From Planctomycetota bacterium (GTDB taxonomy: Bacteria; Planctomycetota; UBA11346), in contig JANQLF010000200.1 in NCBI GenBank assembly GCA_028280785.1, forward strand, positions 1 through 32,459: DNA of 32,459 nt. Direction: 5' to 3'. A model generated the notes under the pieces. The model did no database searches, was not told the origin of the DNA, and saw only the letters and a list, made by a program, of their open reading frames with translations. Of the stretch, positions 24,445 to 31,840 are shown piece by piece. The position numbers and the translations under genes were made by a program. Within the stretch, counting starts at the first letter, position 1. Each line of letters starts with the position of its first letter.

Positions 24445-25557
24445 ATGCCCTATCCACAACTCGATCGGCATCAGTTGGCAGTCAAGCCATTAGCGGAACG
24501 TCCAAATAAAGTGCAGATCGAACGTGATGCCCTGCGTTTGGATGCGCAGCCCGGATCATTTGATGAACGGCAAGAACACATTATTAAAGAAACGCTCGAA
24601 CGAATGCGTGCGGCGCGCGACAATAATAAGCCTGTTATTTTGGCTTTTGGTGCACATTCAATTAAAAATGGCCTTGGACCAGTTTTAATTGAGCTGATGG
24701 AAAAAGGTTGGATTACCCATTTAGCCACTAATGGCGCTGGCATTATTCATGATTGGGAATTCGCCTATCAAGGTGCATCAAGCGAGGATGTCCGTGCGAA
24801 TGTCAACGACGGTCAGTTTGGTATTTGGCATGAAACCGGTTTTAATATTAATTTGGCGATCGTTGTTGGTGCCTATCTGGGCTATGGCTATGGTGAGGCC
24901 GTTGGGGCGATGATTGAGGAAGAAGGCTTGGATATTCCAAGTCTTGAATCATTGCAAGAAGAGGTGAAGGGTGCCCTGTCTTCAGGAGATGCCGAGCGCG
25001 CAGCCGCTGCCAGTGATTTTATTGGTGTTATTCAAACGTTTAATTTAGACGCTGGCCGACTCCAAATTCCACACCCATATAAGCAGTACAGTGTACAAGC
25101 TGCGGCGTATCGACTTGGCATTCCGTTTACCAGTCACCCGATGTTTGGTCATGATATCATCTACAATCATCCGATGAATCACGGCGCCGCGATTGGTCGT
25201 TGTGCTGAACGCGACTTCCTCAGTTTTGCCCACAACGTCAATAATCTAGACGGTGGGGTCTATTTATCGGTCGGATCTGCGGTGATGTCACCGATGATCT
25301 TCGAAAAATCGCTATCCATGGCTCAAAATCTACATTTGCAGCAAGATCAACACATCGACAATCACTACATGTTGATAGTCGACCTAGCCCAGTCTGATTG
25401 GGATTGGCAAAACAGTGGCGAACCGCCAATGGATAATCCTGCGTATTATCTGCGCTACTGTAAAACATTCAGTCGCATGGGTGGTCGGATGCACTACCTA
25501 TCGGCAGATAACCGTGACTTATTATTGCGTCTGTATAAGGAATTATGCAATGATTGA
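24445..25557 (+). CDS. Conserved protein of unknown function, possible deoxyhypusine synthase-like fold
   Basis: A 370-aa protein I cannot place with confidence. Glycine-rich segments ILAFGAHSIKNGLGP (about 65-80) and THLATNGAGIIHDWEFA (about 90-107) look like a nucleotide-binding (Rossmann-like) core and weakly recall deoxyhypusine synthase. Further blocks that look catalytic are FTSHPMFGHDIIYNHPMNHGAAIGR (many His; the first part about 228-240) and GGVYLSVGSAVMSP. No signal peptide or membrane helix. GGTGGAGG lies a few bases before the ATG, which abuts the kinase-phosphatase stop, and its end overlaps the epimerase by 8 bases, so it is an integral operon member. An enzyme acting on the same sugar or NAD(P)-linked chemistry is possible; nothing firmer is supported. 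Confidence 0.7.
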   Translation: MPYPQLDRHQLAVKPLAERPNKVQIERDALRLDAQPGSFDERQEHIIKETLERMRAARDNNKPVILAFGAHSIKNGLGPVLIELMEKGWITHLATNGAGIIHDWEFAYQGASSEDVRANVNDGQFGIWHETGFNINLAIVVGAYLGYGYGEAVGAMIEEEGLDIPSLESLQEEVKGALSSGDAERAAAASDFIGVIQTFNLDAGRLQIPHPYKQYSVQAAAYRLGIPFTSHPMFGHDIIYNHPMNHGAAIGRCAERDFLSFAHNVNNLDGGVYLSVGSAVMSPMIFEKSLSMAQNLHLQQDQHIDNHYMLIVDLAQSDWDWQNSGEPPMDNPAYYLRYCKTFSRMGGRMHYLSADNRDLLLRLYKELCND

Positions 25558-26818
25558 TGTTCAAGCTTATAAAACACGCCATGAGAAATACTTTAAAGAC
25601 TATTTGATCCCTTTTTGGGCCACGCGCGTCGAGGAAACCGAGTTCGGTGGTTTTCAAAGCAACTTTGATAAGGATGGCAATCCTGCGGAAATACAGGAAA
25701 AGTCATTTTTAGCTCAAGCACGGATCTTATTTTCCATAGCCTTTGTTGAGAACCAGGGATTTACCTTTCCAGATGCATTGCGGCTCATTGAGCAAGGCTG
25801 TGAATTTTTAGACAAATATTTTTTCGATTCAGAACATGGCGGTTATTATTGGCTGCTCGAAAAAGATGGGTCAGTGATCGAAGATAGTAAAATTATCTAT
25901 GGCCATTCTTTCTTATTGTACGCATTCACAGAGTGCCAGTTTTTGCATGGAACGAAACATTTTTGGGGTAAAGCTGAAAAAGTCTTTAATCTCATCCGTG
26001 AAAAAGCTGTAGATAAAAAACATGGTGGCTACATAGAACATTTCTGGCGCGACTTTAAGCCACGTCCGGCACGTGGTGATGTCGGTTGTCATAAATCCCT
26101 AGATGTGCATATGCACTTGATGGAGGCGTTTACTAATTGGGTGGAAATGTATGACAAACCACACCATCGAGAAGCATTGGACGAAGTAGTCGCACTTATT
26201 CATGAGCACATGATAGATCCAGAAACTGGCACTGGCATAGCAATGTTTAATCAAAAATGGAAGCCAATTGCCAACGTAGAATTAGATATTGTGTGGGGTG
26301 CTGACCGCTTTGATAAAAAAGGTAAGAGCGCTGATATTACATCTTATGGGCACAACATCGAATTGGCATGGCTCTATGTGCATATGATGAAAATTTGTCG
26401 TCTTGATATCGAAGAGCAATTACCGTGGTTGACAAAAATCTATGATCACACATACGAGCATGGTGTCGATTGGGAAAACGGCGGTTTGTATTGTGAAGGT
26501 CATAAAACTGAAGGTGTAACGGAATCCAATAAAGAATTTTGGCAACAATGCGAAGGAATGGTTGGTTTCTTAGACGCCTATTTAAATACCAGAGATGAAA
26601 AATACCTCGATGCTTACGCTAATATTCAAGATTTTGTGTTTGATAAGATGATTAATTGGGATCTTGGTGAGTATTTACCGTTACTGGATAAAGAAGGTAA
26701 GGTCCTCTGGGATTATATGTCGACCAATTGGAAGATTTGCTACCACAGTTTACGTGCTAGTGCTTTGGTCGTTCGCAAATTAGAAACTATTCATGCGATG
26801 CAGGCAGTGAAGGCATAG
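25550..26818 (+). CDS. AGE-family epimerase (N-acylglucosamine/cellobiose 2-epimerase-like)
   Basis: A 422-aa (alpha/alpha)6-barrel epimerase/isomerase. The ATG at 25550 is preferred: AAGG lies 10 bases upstream, and the longer frame from 25415 adds 45 residues that are only the out-of-frame reading of the previous gene. Family marks: EKSFLAQARILFSIA, YGHSFLLYAFTE, CHKSLDVHMHLMEAF, the SYGHNIELAWL motif with a catalytic His, and FWQQCEGMVGFLDAY. The set is closest to cellobiose/mannobiose 2-epimerases, which interconvert the C2 epimers of a reducing-end sugar. It overlaps the stop of the preceding gene by 8 bases and is followed by a SIS isomerase one base after its own stop. Confidence 0.88.
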   Translation: MIDVQAYKTRHEKYFKDYLIPFWATRVEETEFGGFQSNFDKDGNPAEIQEKSFLAQARILFSIAFVENQGFTFPDALRLIEQGCEFLDKYFFDSEHGGYYWLLEKDGSVIEDSKIIYGHSFLLYAFTECQFLHGTKHFWGKAEKVFNLIREKAVDKKHGGYIEHFWRDFKPRPARGDVGCHKSLDVHMHLMEAFTNWVEMYDKPHHREALDEVVALIHEHMIDPETGTGIAMFNQKWKPIANVELDIVWGADRFDKKGKSADITSYGHNIELAWLYVHMMKICRLDIEEQLPWLTKIYDHTYEHGVDWENGGLYCEGHKTEGVTESNKEFWQQCEGMVGFLDAYLNTRDEKYLDAYANIQDFVFDKMINWDLGEYLPLLDKEGKVLWDYMSTNWKICYHSLRASALVVRKLETIHAMQAVKA

Positions 26819-26819
26819 C

Positions 26820-27428
26820 ATGAAACGCATTGATGAACTCTGTTCCCGGTACACGCAATTAGAAACGTGCCAGCAATCAATTGTTGACGCGTATCAAGTC
26901 TTAGAGCAGTGTTTTTCCAATAAGCACAAAATGTTGATCTGTGGTAATGGGGGCAGTGCAGCTGACGCAGATCATTGGAGTGGTGAGTTACTGAAAAGTT
27001 TCTGTGCGGATCGTTCTTTAGATGAAGAATGGCAGGAAAAACTTGGCCGTGACTTAGCCGGTAAATTACAACACGCCTTACCATGTATTCCCCTAACCCA
27101 GTTTTCAGCATTAAATACCGCTTATGCCAATGATGTTGATCCGCAGTATATTTTTGCCCAATTATGCTGGGGCCTAGGACAAGCCGGCGATGTCTTGGTT
27201 GGCATCAGTACATCTGGAAATGCACAAAACGTTTGTCTTACCGTCCAAGTTGCCAAGGCTAAGGACATGCCAGTAATTGCTTTGACAGGTCAGGGTGGTG
27301 GCCAGTTGGCAGAAAATGCAGACGTGGCAATTCGTGTTCCCGAACAGGAAACCTATAAGGTTCAAGAGTTACACTTGCCTATTTACCATGCCTTGTGTAT
27401 GCAGTTGGAAGACAAGTTTTTTAATTAA
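26820..27428 (+). CDS. gmhA: SIS-domain isomerase, sedoheptulose-7-phosphate isomerase (GmhA)-like
   Basis: A 202-aa single SIS domain matching the GmhA/DiaA group. GNGGSAADA (42-50), ADHWSGELLKSF with the likely catalytic Glu56, STSGN (130-134), and VQELHLPIYHALCMQLE with the histidine that serves catalysis in GmhA. It would isomerise sedoheptulose 7-phosphate to D-glycero-D-manno-heptose 7-phosphate, or do the analogous reaction on another sugar phosphate. An insert of about 15 residues (ADRSLDEEWQEKLGRD) is as in GmhA-like proteins of this type. Last gene of the operon; it begins one base after the epimerase stop. The symbol reflects similarity, not a proven role in LPS core synthesis. Confidence 0.82.
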   Translation: MKRIDELCSRYTQLETCQQSIVDAYQVLEQCFSNKHKMLICGNGGSAADADHWSGELLKSFCADRSLDEEWQEKLGRDLAGKLQHALPCIPLTQFSALNTAYANDVDPQYIFAQLCWGLGQAGDVLVGISTSGNAQNVCLTVQVAKAKDMPVIALTGQGGGQLAENADVAIRVPEQETYKVQELHLPIYHALCMQLEDKFFN

Positions 27429-27484
27429 TTCTCTCACGGAAACACAGCGTTACGGTAAAAATTCTCTGAGCCTCTGTGAGAAAT
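27429..27484. repeat. Imperfect palindromic repeat of the CTCACGGA/TCTGTGAG type
   Basis: Directly after the operon's last stop, TTCTCTCACGGAAACACAG is mirrored imperfectly by CTCTGAGCCTCTGTGAGAA around an AT-rich centre. The design (CACGGA/CACAGA units facing their complements) parallels the element at 2053-2126, and both sit directly behind an operon. It could end transcription of the sugar operon. The remaining bases to 27549 show only the GGGGAAG ribosome site of the next gene. Confidence 0.5.
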
Positions 27485-27549
27485 ACTTTAAGTTGTGATG
27501 CGTTGCCTGGATAAAATGAGCAATAGAGTTTGTCTCTAGGGGAAGTGTC

Positions 27550-27897
27550 ATGACACGTTTGGTTCAGGTTGATATCGCTTGCAAGGATCCGCAGGCATTG
27601 GCGCAATGGCATGCGCAGGTTTTAGGCATTGAAGCGCAAGAAGTTTTCGAAGGCATTTTTAGTGTTACCCTAGAATCGAGTGAGCTGCACTTTGTTACTA
27701 GTCAAGCTGCAGGCGTAGAGGGTGAACCTGAAGGTGTTCATCAATTACAGTTTTCTGTTGATAAAAATATGGATGATCTCAAGGCCCATTGCCAATCATT
27801 AAGCGTCGAGTTTCAAGAAGGTAACTTTGCCGGAAAAGCATCCTTATTTGTTGCTGATGCTGAGGAAAACCCGGTCATTCTCTTTGCTAGTGCTTAG
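27550..27897 (+). CDS. VOC/glyoxalase-superfamily protein
   Basis: A 115-aa protein of the vicinal oxygen chelate fold, one beta-alpha-beta-beta-beta pair: VDIACKDPQALAQWHAQVLGI, then LHFVTS, GVHQLQFSVD, and ASLFVADAEENPVILF. His residues of the first half and Glu near the end are the likely metal ligands, but not all are certain. It may be an isomerase, dioxygenase or resistance protein; no specific function can be read. GGGGAAG lies 5 bases before the ATG. It stands alone between the sugar operon and the convergent kelch gene. Confidence 0.75.
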   Translation: MTRLVQVDIACKDPQALAQWHAQVLGIEAQEVFEGIFSVTLESSELHFVTSQAAGVEGEPEGVHQLQFSVDKNMDDLKAHCQSLSVEFQEGNFAGKASLFVADAEENPVILFASA

Positions 27898-27906
27898 TGC
27901 AGCAAA

Positions 27907-29193
27907 TTATTTATAACGATAGACCCAGGCCTGATTTTTGTGCTCTTTAGGCGAAATTAAGACAAAGACATTGAGTTCGTGATCGTAGTAGCCTATTGAT
28001 TTCTTGTTAGTCACTGTTGGCCCATCTACAGTTTTCTTTTCCCATTTTTGTTCTTTAATAAGATAGACCCACATAATGCCAGGGCTGTGTCGACTATATA
28101 AAAGGCCAACGTCGTTTTTTGAATCAAGCACAAAATAAGTGCTTGAGTTATGTGCCTTTGGCGCTCCCGCATCCTCGATAATTTTTGTCCATTTGCCAGT
28201 TTTAAAATCAAACTCATTAACGCGACCGCCCATGCCAGGTTCTGCTTTTATGCTACCAGCACAGGTAATTAATTTCTGGTATTTAGCTGAATAAATCATT
28301 TGCCCATCATAGCGAACGGGTTCACCTTTCATGTCTTTCGTTACTGGTAAGGCCTTCCAGGTATCGGTGTCCGAGCGATACTCCCAGGTGCCGGATCTGC
28401 TTTTACCTTCTTTAGCCCACCACGCTGAGGGACCACTGCCACCAACGAAAATAGATAATTTTTTATCGGGAATATATTCAAAAACACGTGCCATACTGAC
28501 GATGGGTTTTTGCTCTTTAGCTTGCTTGTTAACAATAGGCACCCATTTTTTTGATTCAGGATAAAATGCCCACATGGGTGGATTATGACTGTGCTTCTTG
28601 GTTCTTAAATACGTATCATCTATTGTTTTTGGAAATACGCCGGGGCTCATACCCCAAACGCTGATAAACAACATAGCTTTCATTTGATAATCATAAGTAA
28701 TATTACCCCAGGTGTGTCCGACTAAGGCAGGTCCACCTCGTTTAGTGCGTAGGATGCCGTCTACTAACTCGACGTCCTGCCATTGATACATCGGATCTTT
28801 ACCGCCAGCTAAGCCTTTGCTGGAGTCAGGCCCATAGAGGCAATTCCAAGTATTGGCAGCTAAATCAAATTCCCAAACATCGTTAATGCGGTGCGGAGCA
28901 GCATGATTAGCACCACAATAAATAGCGCGTTTGCGGTCAGGCATCCATGGTGCCTTATTGCAGTAATCACGCCCAAGCGGACCAATTTCATCCATTTTAT
29001 ATTTGCGTGCAACATCGTTAATGTCACCGACGACTTTAAAGGGAGGGAGAAGGACCGCGGTGTTTGCTTTGAGATTCTTTAGGATCTTTACAACCTTTGG
29101 ATCTTCTTTGAATGTTTTAAATTTTGACTTTGAAGCAGCGTTTGCCGTATGTATAGTTATAAAAATTAAATAGAGCAATGTTAAATATCGCAT
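27907..29193 (-). CDS. Secreted kelch-like beta-propeller protein
   Basis: A 428-aa protein with a signal peptide (MRYLTLLYLIFITIHTANA, then ASKSK). The mature part is a chain of kelch-type blade segments, each with a hydrophobic strand followed by a WxxD/WxxL-type element: NDVWEFDLAANTWNCLYG, TWEYRSDTDTWKALP, VNEFDFKTGKWTKII, MWVYLIKEQKWEKKT. It may bind polysaccharide or be a sugar oxidase/lyase-like propeller; no catalytic residues are identified. AGGAG with 7-base spacing lies inside the stop region of the GntR gene upstream, 10 bases away, so both are one transcript. Confidence 0.75.
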   Translation of the reverse strand: MRYLTLLYLIFITIHTANAASKSKFKTFKEDPKVVKILKNLKANTAVLLPPFKVVGDINDVARKYKMDEIGPLGRDYCNKAPWMPDRKRAIYCGANHAAPHRINDVWEFDLAANTWNCLYGPDSSKGLAGGKDPMYQWQDVELVDGILRTKRGGPALVGHTWGNITYDYQMKAMLFISVWGMSPGVFPKTIDDTYLRTKKHSHNPPMWAFYPESKKWVPIVNKQAKEQKPIVSMARVFEYIPDKKLSIFVGGSGPSAWWAKEGKSRSGTWEYRSDTDTWKALPVTKDMKGEPVRYDGQMIYSAKYQKLITCAGSIKAEPGMGGRVNEFDFKTGKWTKIIEDAGAPKAHNSSTYFVLDSKNDVGLLYSRHSPGIMWVYLIKEQKWEKKTVDGPTVTNKKSIGYYDHELNVFVLISPKEHKNQAWVYRYK

Positions 29194-29203
29194 AATTATA
29201 CTC

Positions 29204-30310
29204 CTAAGATGGGTACTGCTTTATTGACGCAGACAAACATACAGCTTGAGCCCGACTGCTTTCACTTTTAAACTGTTGTGCGAGTGATTGTCCACCGACA
29301 GCGCCAACTGACTTAAAATCAAATGCTGCAACGCGTGCAGGAATATGCATTAATTCCATTTCGCTAGTAGGGTCGCCAACATAGGCAAGCGCATAATCAT
29401 CATTAGCATGAAGTGCGTGTTCCTGTAAATATGAAATTATTTTTGGAATAAGAGCTGCATCACCAATGACTATGCTGGGTTTGCTGATTGAGTTTTTAAT
29501 CATTGTGAGCATTTGCTTGCATTGGTGTTTCTCTTCCTCGTGCCAGTCTTCGAAACTGTTCATGGCAATGCATAGTTGCGACTTGAGTAAGTGACGGCTC
29601 GCAGTGCGGGCGGCGTTAAAAGTATCTAGGCGTTCTTGCGCGCTGCCATCGACGGACGTTTCTGTAGCGAAATCAATGTAGATGAGTTCTTTAGGCCTTT
29701 CTTTTAACACTGATTGCGTCAGCAATTGAATTGCCTGTTTGTTATCCATGAAAACGCTATGAATTCCCAGTGTGGTGGCATCAATGTCTAATGCACATAC
29801 GGGTAACCCGGTATTGCGTAATAAAATCAGATCATCGTCATTATAAATACCAATGGTAATAAATGCATCGATGTGTTGAGCATGACGCCGAATTAATTGT
29901 TTTTTCTTTGACGCTGATTTACTACGCCAAGCAAAAAAGCTTAATAAATCATGTTCTTCGCTATGGAGCCATTCCTGAAAACCATTGAAAACATTTTTAT
30001 AAAATGGGTGGCTTGTCTCTGGATGTGGGGCATAGCCAAAGACCACGGCAATAGTTTTGGTTTCTTTAAGTAATTCCTGTATTGGTTGTTGAATAGAATC
30101 GCGCACAAAGACTCCGCGCCCATGTTCGGCTCGGCAAATGTCCGCATCGACGAGGAGCTCGATGGCTTTTTGGGCTAAGGCTTGGCTGACCTTATGCGAC
30201 TTAGCAATATTGCGGATAGACGGCATAGCACTGCCAGCTTGTGCCTCCGTATCCTGAATCTCTCTCAAGAGAATATCTCTCAAGTCATTTGCAGATAATG
30301 ATTTAGGAAT
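29204..30310 (-). CDS. GntR-family regulator with LacI-type sensor, apparent ATT start
   Basis: A 368-aa regulator if read from ATT (30310-30308), 359 aa from the TTG at 30283. A perfect AGGAGG (30320-30315) is 4 bases before ATT, whereas no ribosome site precedes the TTG. The extra residues (IPKSLSANDL) complete the first helix of the GntR winged helix. HTH: AGSAMPSIRNIAKSHKVSQALAQKAIELL, AEHGRGVFV. The sensor part is LacI-like (KTIAVVFGYAPHP, SIVIGDAALIPKII). ATT is a very rare start codon (known for infC), so a sequencing error of ATG is possible. It is followed 10 bases later by the kelch gene and probably regulates it and itself. Confidence 0.85.
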   Translation of the reverse strand: MPKSLSANDLRDILLREIQDTEAQAGSAMPSIRNIAKSHKVSQALAQKAIELLVDADICRAEHGRGVFVRDSIQQPIQELLKETKTIAVVFGYAPHPETSHPFYKNVFNGFQEWLHSEEHDLLSFFAWRSKSASKKKQLIRRHAQHIDAFITIGIYNDDDLILLRNTGLPVCALDIDATTLGIHSVFMDNKQAIQLLTQSVLKERPKELIYIDFATETSVDGSAQERLDTFNAARTASRHLLKSQLCIAMNSFEDWHEEEKHQCKQMLTMIKNSISKPSIVIGDAALIPKIISYLQEHALHANDDYALAYVGDPTSEMELMHIPARVAAFDFKSVGAVGGQSLAQQFKSESSRAQAVCLSASIKQYPS

Positions 30311-30329
30311 ATGTCCTCCTAAAGTATAA

Positions 30330-30362
30330 ACTGTATGATATCAGTTAATACAGTAATGACAA
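30330..30362 (-). promoter_or_regulatory. Promoter and palindromic operator of the second gntR
   Basis: On the minus strand, TTGTCA (30362-30357) and TATCAT (30340-30335) have a 16-bp spacer, both 5/6 to consensus. ACTGTAT and ATACAGT form a 25-bp inverted repeat with an 11-bp spacer at 30330-30354, covering the spacer and -10. The predicted transcript start lies a few bases before the AGGAGG. It shares TGTAT/ATACA half-sites with the operator at 21452-21480. Autoregulation by the GntR protein is likely. It may also affect the divergent 30414 gene. Confidence 0.6.
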
Positions 30363-30413
30363 GTCATCATATGGAACCTTGCTTTTACACGCTACTTGCG
30401 TGCGCTAGTGCAG

Positions 30414-31100
30414 ATGTCTGGTAATCGAAAGTTGTGGTTTTGGTGGAGTAGCGGTAAGGACAGCGCCTGGGCCTTGCATGAATTAATGCAGCAAGGGAGT
30501 TATCAAATTGATGCCTTGGTAACGACTTTAAACAAAGAAGCTGATCGTGTTGCCATGCATGCGGTACGTCGAAGCTTGCTCGAAAAACAAGCCGCTGTTT
30601 TAAACATCCCATTAAAAATTATAGAATTACCGCATCCGTGCACCGAACAGGATTATGCCGATGCTGCGGCAGCAGCAGTAAATGAAGCTGTGCAAGAACA
30701 TATAAGTCATATGGCATTCGGTGATTTATATTTAGAGCATATACGTGATCATCGCTTGGAATTAATTAAAGATACACCCATAGAAGCGGTGTTTCCGTTG
30801 TGGCAGCGTGATACCAAAGCTCTGGCTGAGAAAATGATTAATGCAGGCTTAGAAGCTTATATTACCTGTGTTGACCCCAATCAACTTGATAAGTCCTTTG
30901 TAGGTCGTGCATACGATCATTCTTTTTTAAATGATTTACCTGCTGCTGTTGATCCCTGTGGAGAAAATGGGGAGTTTCATACCTTCGTGAAAAACGTACC
31001 TTCGTTTTCAAATTCTATTGATGTTGTAGTTGGCGAAACGGTCGAGCGTGGCGGTTTTTATTTTGCCGATATACTTTTAGCTGATGGAGTGACTCATTAA
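30414..31100 (+). CDS. Dph6-like ATP pyrophosphatase (diphthine-ammonia ligase-related)
   Basis: A 228-aa protein of the PP-loop ATP pyrophosphatase family (ATP_bind_4 type). The ATG at 30414 is taken as start; the TTG at 30396 and GTG at 30408 add a few residues. None has a clear ribosome site. Motifs: WWSSGKDSAWAL (PP-loop at about 10-21), FGDLYLEHIRDHR and DPCGENGEFHTF, all typical of the family. In archaea and eukaryotes the family amidates diphthine, but bacteria have no diphthamide, so the bacterial role is uncertain, probably another amide/thio ligation. Starts an operon with a GGCT-like gene and a small protein. Confidence 0.83.
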   Translation: MSGNRKLWFWWSSGKDSAWALHELMQQGSYQIDALVTTLNKEADRVAMHAVRRSLLEKQAAVLNIPLKIIELPHPCTEQDYADAAAAAVNEAVQEHISHMAFGDLYLEHIRDHRLELIKDTPIEAVFPLWQRDTKALAEKMINAGLEAYITCVDPNQLDKSFVGRAYDHSFLNDLPAAVDPCGENGEFHTFVKNVPSFSNSIDVVVGETVERGGFYFADILLADGVTH

Positions 31101-31517
31101 ATGCATCAAGTCTTTGTTTATGGAACGTTGAAAGAAGGATTTCCCAATGCCGACGTGAACAAGGGTGTACGCACGCCTGGAGTATTTAAAACCAAAGACC
31201 TATATAGTTTGTATTTAGTCAGTGAACGGCATACACCATGGCTTATTCCTGATAATCAATATGGGTATAATACACTTGGTGAAGTTTACACTGTGAATGA
31301 TGCGGGATTAGTGCAATTGGATGAACTTGAGGCGGTCGGTGACCCGCAGGGTTATAAACGAGTAACGATTGTCGTTGAACATGTGGATAGTGCAGAAGAA
31401 TTAGAGGCGTTTATCTACCTTAAAACCAAGCAGCAATTGGACCAAGCTGATATACAACAAACGCTTTGCGATGTGTATACCCGAGATCATGCGCAAAAAT
31501 ACAAAAGACGCCAATAA
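31101..31517 (+). CDS. Gamma-glutamylcyclotransferase-like (GGCT/AIG2) protein
   Basis: A 138-aa single-domain protein of the GGCT/AIG2 fold: VFVYGTLKEGFPN at the N-terminus is the substrate-binding YGTLK signature. LGEVYTVNDAGLVQLDELE carries the likely catalytic Glu (in DELEAVG), and YKRVTI is the core strand that follows. It may cyclise a gamma-glutamyl amine or peptide. The ATG directly follows the Dph6-like gene stop (TAA ATG), so they are translated together. Confidence 0.82.
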   Translation: MHQVFVYGTLKEGFPNADVNKGVRTPGVFKTKDLYSLYLVSERHTPWLIPDNQYGYNTLGEVYTVNDAGLVQLDELEAVGDPQGYKRVTIVVEHVDSAEELEAFIYLKTKQQLDQADIQQTLCDVYTRDHAQKYKRRQ

Positions 31518-31835
31518 ATGGATTATTCCTGGGAAATGTTGCGAAATGATCTGGAATCATTAACAGCCGCATTGTCTGATTTGACAAATTCATTTGAAGA
31601 TGGCCAATCATTAGTGGTGCAGATACAACGTGTGGTGACATCAATGAAAGATAAAGAGTCCACTCGTTTAGGAGTGGCATTTTTGATGTCTTCTGTTAAT
31701 CGTAAGCTTATTCAAATAAAAAACGGAAGTGATGATGAGGTCACTTCCGTTTTAAATGATATATTGCAGCATGGCTGTAAATTCGCAGATCAATTTCCAT
31801 CACCAGATGAAGATACCTACGAAGGCTTGCTGTAA
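31518..31835 (+). CDS. Small helical hypothetical protein containing a terminator-like hairpin in its coding sequence
   Basis: A 105-aa protein, not recognised: amphipathic helices (LRNDLESLTAALSDLTNSF, then VVQIQRVVTSMKDKEST), acidic C-terminus. The ATG directly follows the GGCT-like stop, which supports a real, translationally coupled gene. Odd point: a 13-bp-arm hairpin with T-tracts (31720-31753) lies within codons 68-79 and looks like a bidirectional terminator. Either the gene is read through it, or its 3' end is often not transcribed. Confidence 0.5.
   Translation: MDYSWEMLRNDLESLTAALSDLTNSFEDGQSLVVQIQRVVTSMKDKESTRLGVAFLMSSVNRKLIQIKNGSDDEVTSVLNDILQHGCKFADQFPSPDEDTYEGLL
31720..31753. 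terminator. Bidirectional intrinsic terminator-like hairpin inside 31518-31835
   Basis: Perfect 13-bp arms, AAAACGGAAGTGA and TCACTTCCGTTTT, enclose the loop TGATGAGG. On the minus strand the stem is followed by a run of six T then ATTTG, a classical terminator for the outer-membrane gene ending at 31841, 88 bases upstream of the stem. On the plus strand the stem ends in TTTT. Placement inside a coding frame is unusual. Confidence 0.65.
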
Positions 31836-31840
31836 TTTAA

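Noticed and set aside
25415..25549. Long N-terminal extension of the AGE epimerase
   Set aside because: It is the shifted reading of the preceding gene's 3' end; the ATG at 25550 fits the family length and has AAGG upstream.
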